Part shown: piece by piece, positions 63,857-64,000 of the stretch
Layout of the letters: each line of letters begins with the position of its first letter
Numbering within the stretch: position 1 is the stretch's first letter
Origin: CAVXDY01 sp963721335
GTDB taxonomy: Bacteria; Actinomycetota; Thermoleophilia; Miltoncostaeales; Miltoncostaeaceae
Direction: 5' to 3'
Assembly: GCA_963721335.1 (NCBI GenBank)
Contig: CAVRIV010000008.1
Coordinates: 744,001 to 808,000, forward strand
DNA: 64,000 bases
Notes under the pieces: generated by a model
The model's input: only the letters and a program-made list of their open reading frames with translations
What the model was told of the DNA's origin: nothing
Database searches by the model: none
Made by a program: the position numbers and the translations under genes

Positions 63857-64000
63857 ATGAGGGTCCCCCTGACCCTGATCGACTTCCTCGATCGGGCGGA
63901 GCTCTTCGACCAGCGGACGCTGCTGGTTGACGAGCCCGAGAGGCCCGCGTCGCTGGGCAGGGTGAGCGCGGCGGACCTCGTGCGCCGCGCGCGGGGGATG
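63857..64000 (+). CDS. Acyl-CoA synthetase / AMP-dependent ligase N-terminus (runs off window)
   Basis: Only 48 codons are present. The ATG at 63857 opens MRVPLTLIDFLDRAELFDQR, then LLVDEPERPASLGRVSAADL and VRRARGM. The LTLIDFLDRAE start is typical of fatty-acyl-CoA synthetase-like enzymes of actinobacteria. The catalytic motifs lie outside the window, so this call is tentative. Confidence 0.65.
   Translation, partial: MRVPLTLIDFLDRAELFDQRTLLVDEPERPASLGRVSAADLVRRARGM

Overview
The window is very GC-rich, has G/C at most third codon positions, uses GTG starts heavily and chains its genes through 1-4 nt overlaps (ATGA, GTGA, TGATG). The rRNA genes, the long D-3-phosphoglycerate dehydrogenase, DksA/TraR-type and DrrA-type proteins, GatCAB and several near-leaderless promoters point to a high-GC actinobacterium. 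A deep-branching class such as Thermoleophilia is my best guess; it is an inference and is not proven by any one marker.

Layout. 1-9.3 kb: the 5' part of murA (active-site Cys replaced by Asp), two unknown genes, xseB-xseA with an FAD oxidoreductase, a membrane-embedded alpha/beta hydrolase, a TetR/methyltransferase pair around twin operators, a LysR regulator and a small Arg/Ala-rich ORF. 9.3-14.7 kb: a complete 16S-23S-5S rRNA operon on the minus strand with no spacer tRNA, flanked by RNase III-type processing stems; its promoter -35 hexamer contains the tyrS stop codon. 14.7-27.7 kb: a minus-strand amino-acid block, leuA-leuC-leuD, a CHRD protein, then leuB-maoC-ilvE-cimA-degT-argH-mpg-tyrS. 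leuA is preceded by a near-leaderless 24-codon leader peptide rich in leucine, with potential attenuator hairpins. 27.7-31.4 kb: secreted PQQ-type dehydrogenase, secreted Gmad2-domain protein, a Phd/VapC toxin-antitoxin pair and a cupin. 31.4-41.0 kb: ilvN-ilvC-aminotransferase V-serA, an OmpR-type two-component system and gatC-gatA-gatB. 41-49.7 kb: Wzz/BY-kinase, a CopC-CopD fusion, a 29-residue membrane peptide, ctaA, dksA-like, a DrrA-type ABC exporter with two permeases, and an O-methyltransferase. 49.8-59.5 kb: a chromosomal ParM-like actin, a lytic transglycosylase with a long Pro-rich cytoplasmic tail, then a five-gene operon (two small proteins sharing a GRGRGRGRGGDDD tail, a third small membrane protein, apbE, a ferric-reductase-like haem membrane protein) divergent from a second two-component system. 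An ABC exporter joined in frame to a Ser/Thr kinase and a 47-codon Arg-rich gene follow. 59.5-64 kb: a secreted lysozyme/M23-like protein, DUF309, a quinone oxidoreductase, an unknown protein, an M42 peptidase and the start of an acyl-CoA synthetase-like gene.

How the parts fit. Most of the window is housekeeping: branched-chain amino acid, serine and arginine synthesis, tRNA charging (tyrS, gatCAB) and ribosomes. The accessory interest lies in the leuA leader, the 52.0-54.4 kb apbE/haem/RG-tail operon, the ParM-like gene, the ABC-kinase junction and the Asp-type MurA. Five loci (mpg start, PQQ dehydrogenase, CopCD, second ABC-2 permease, ABC-kinase junction) can each be explained by one surplus base. 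Either the assembly over-calls bases or several genes carry real +1 lesions; those reading frames should be treated with caution.
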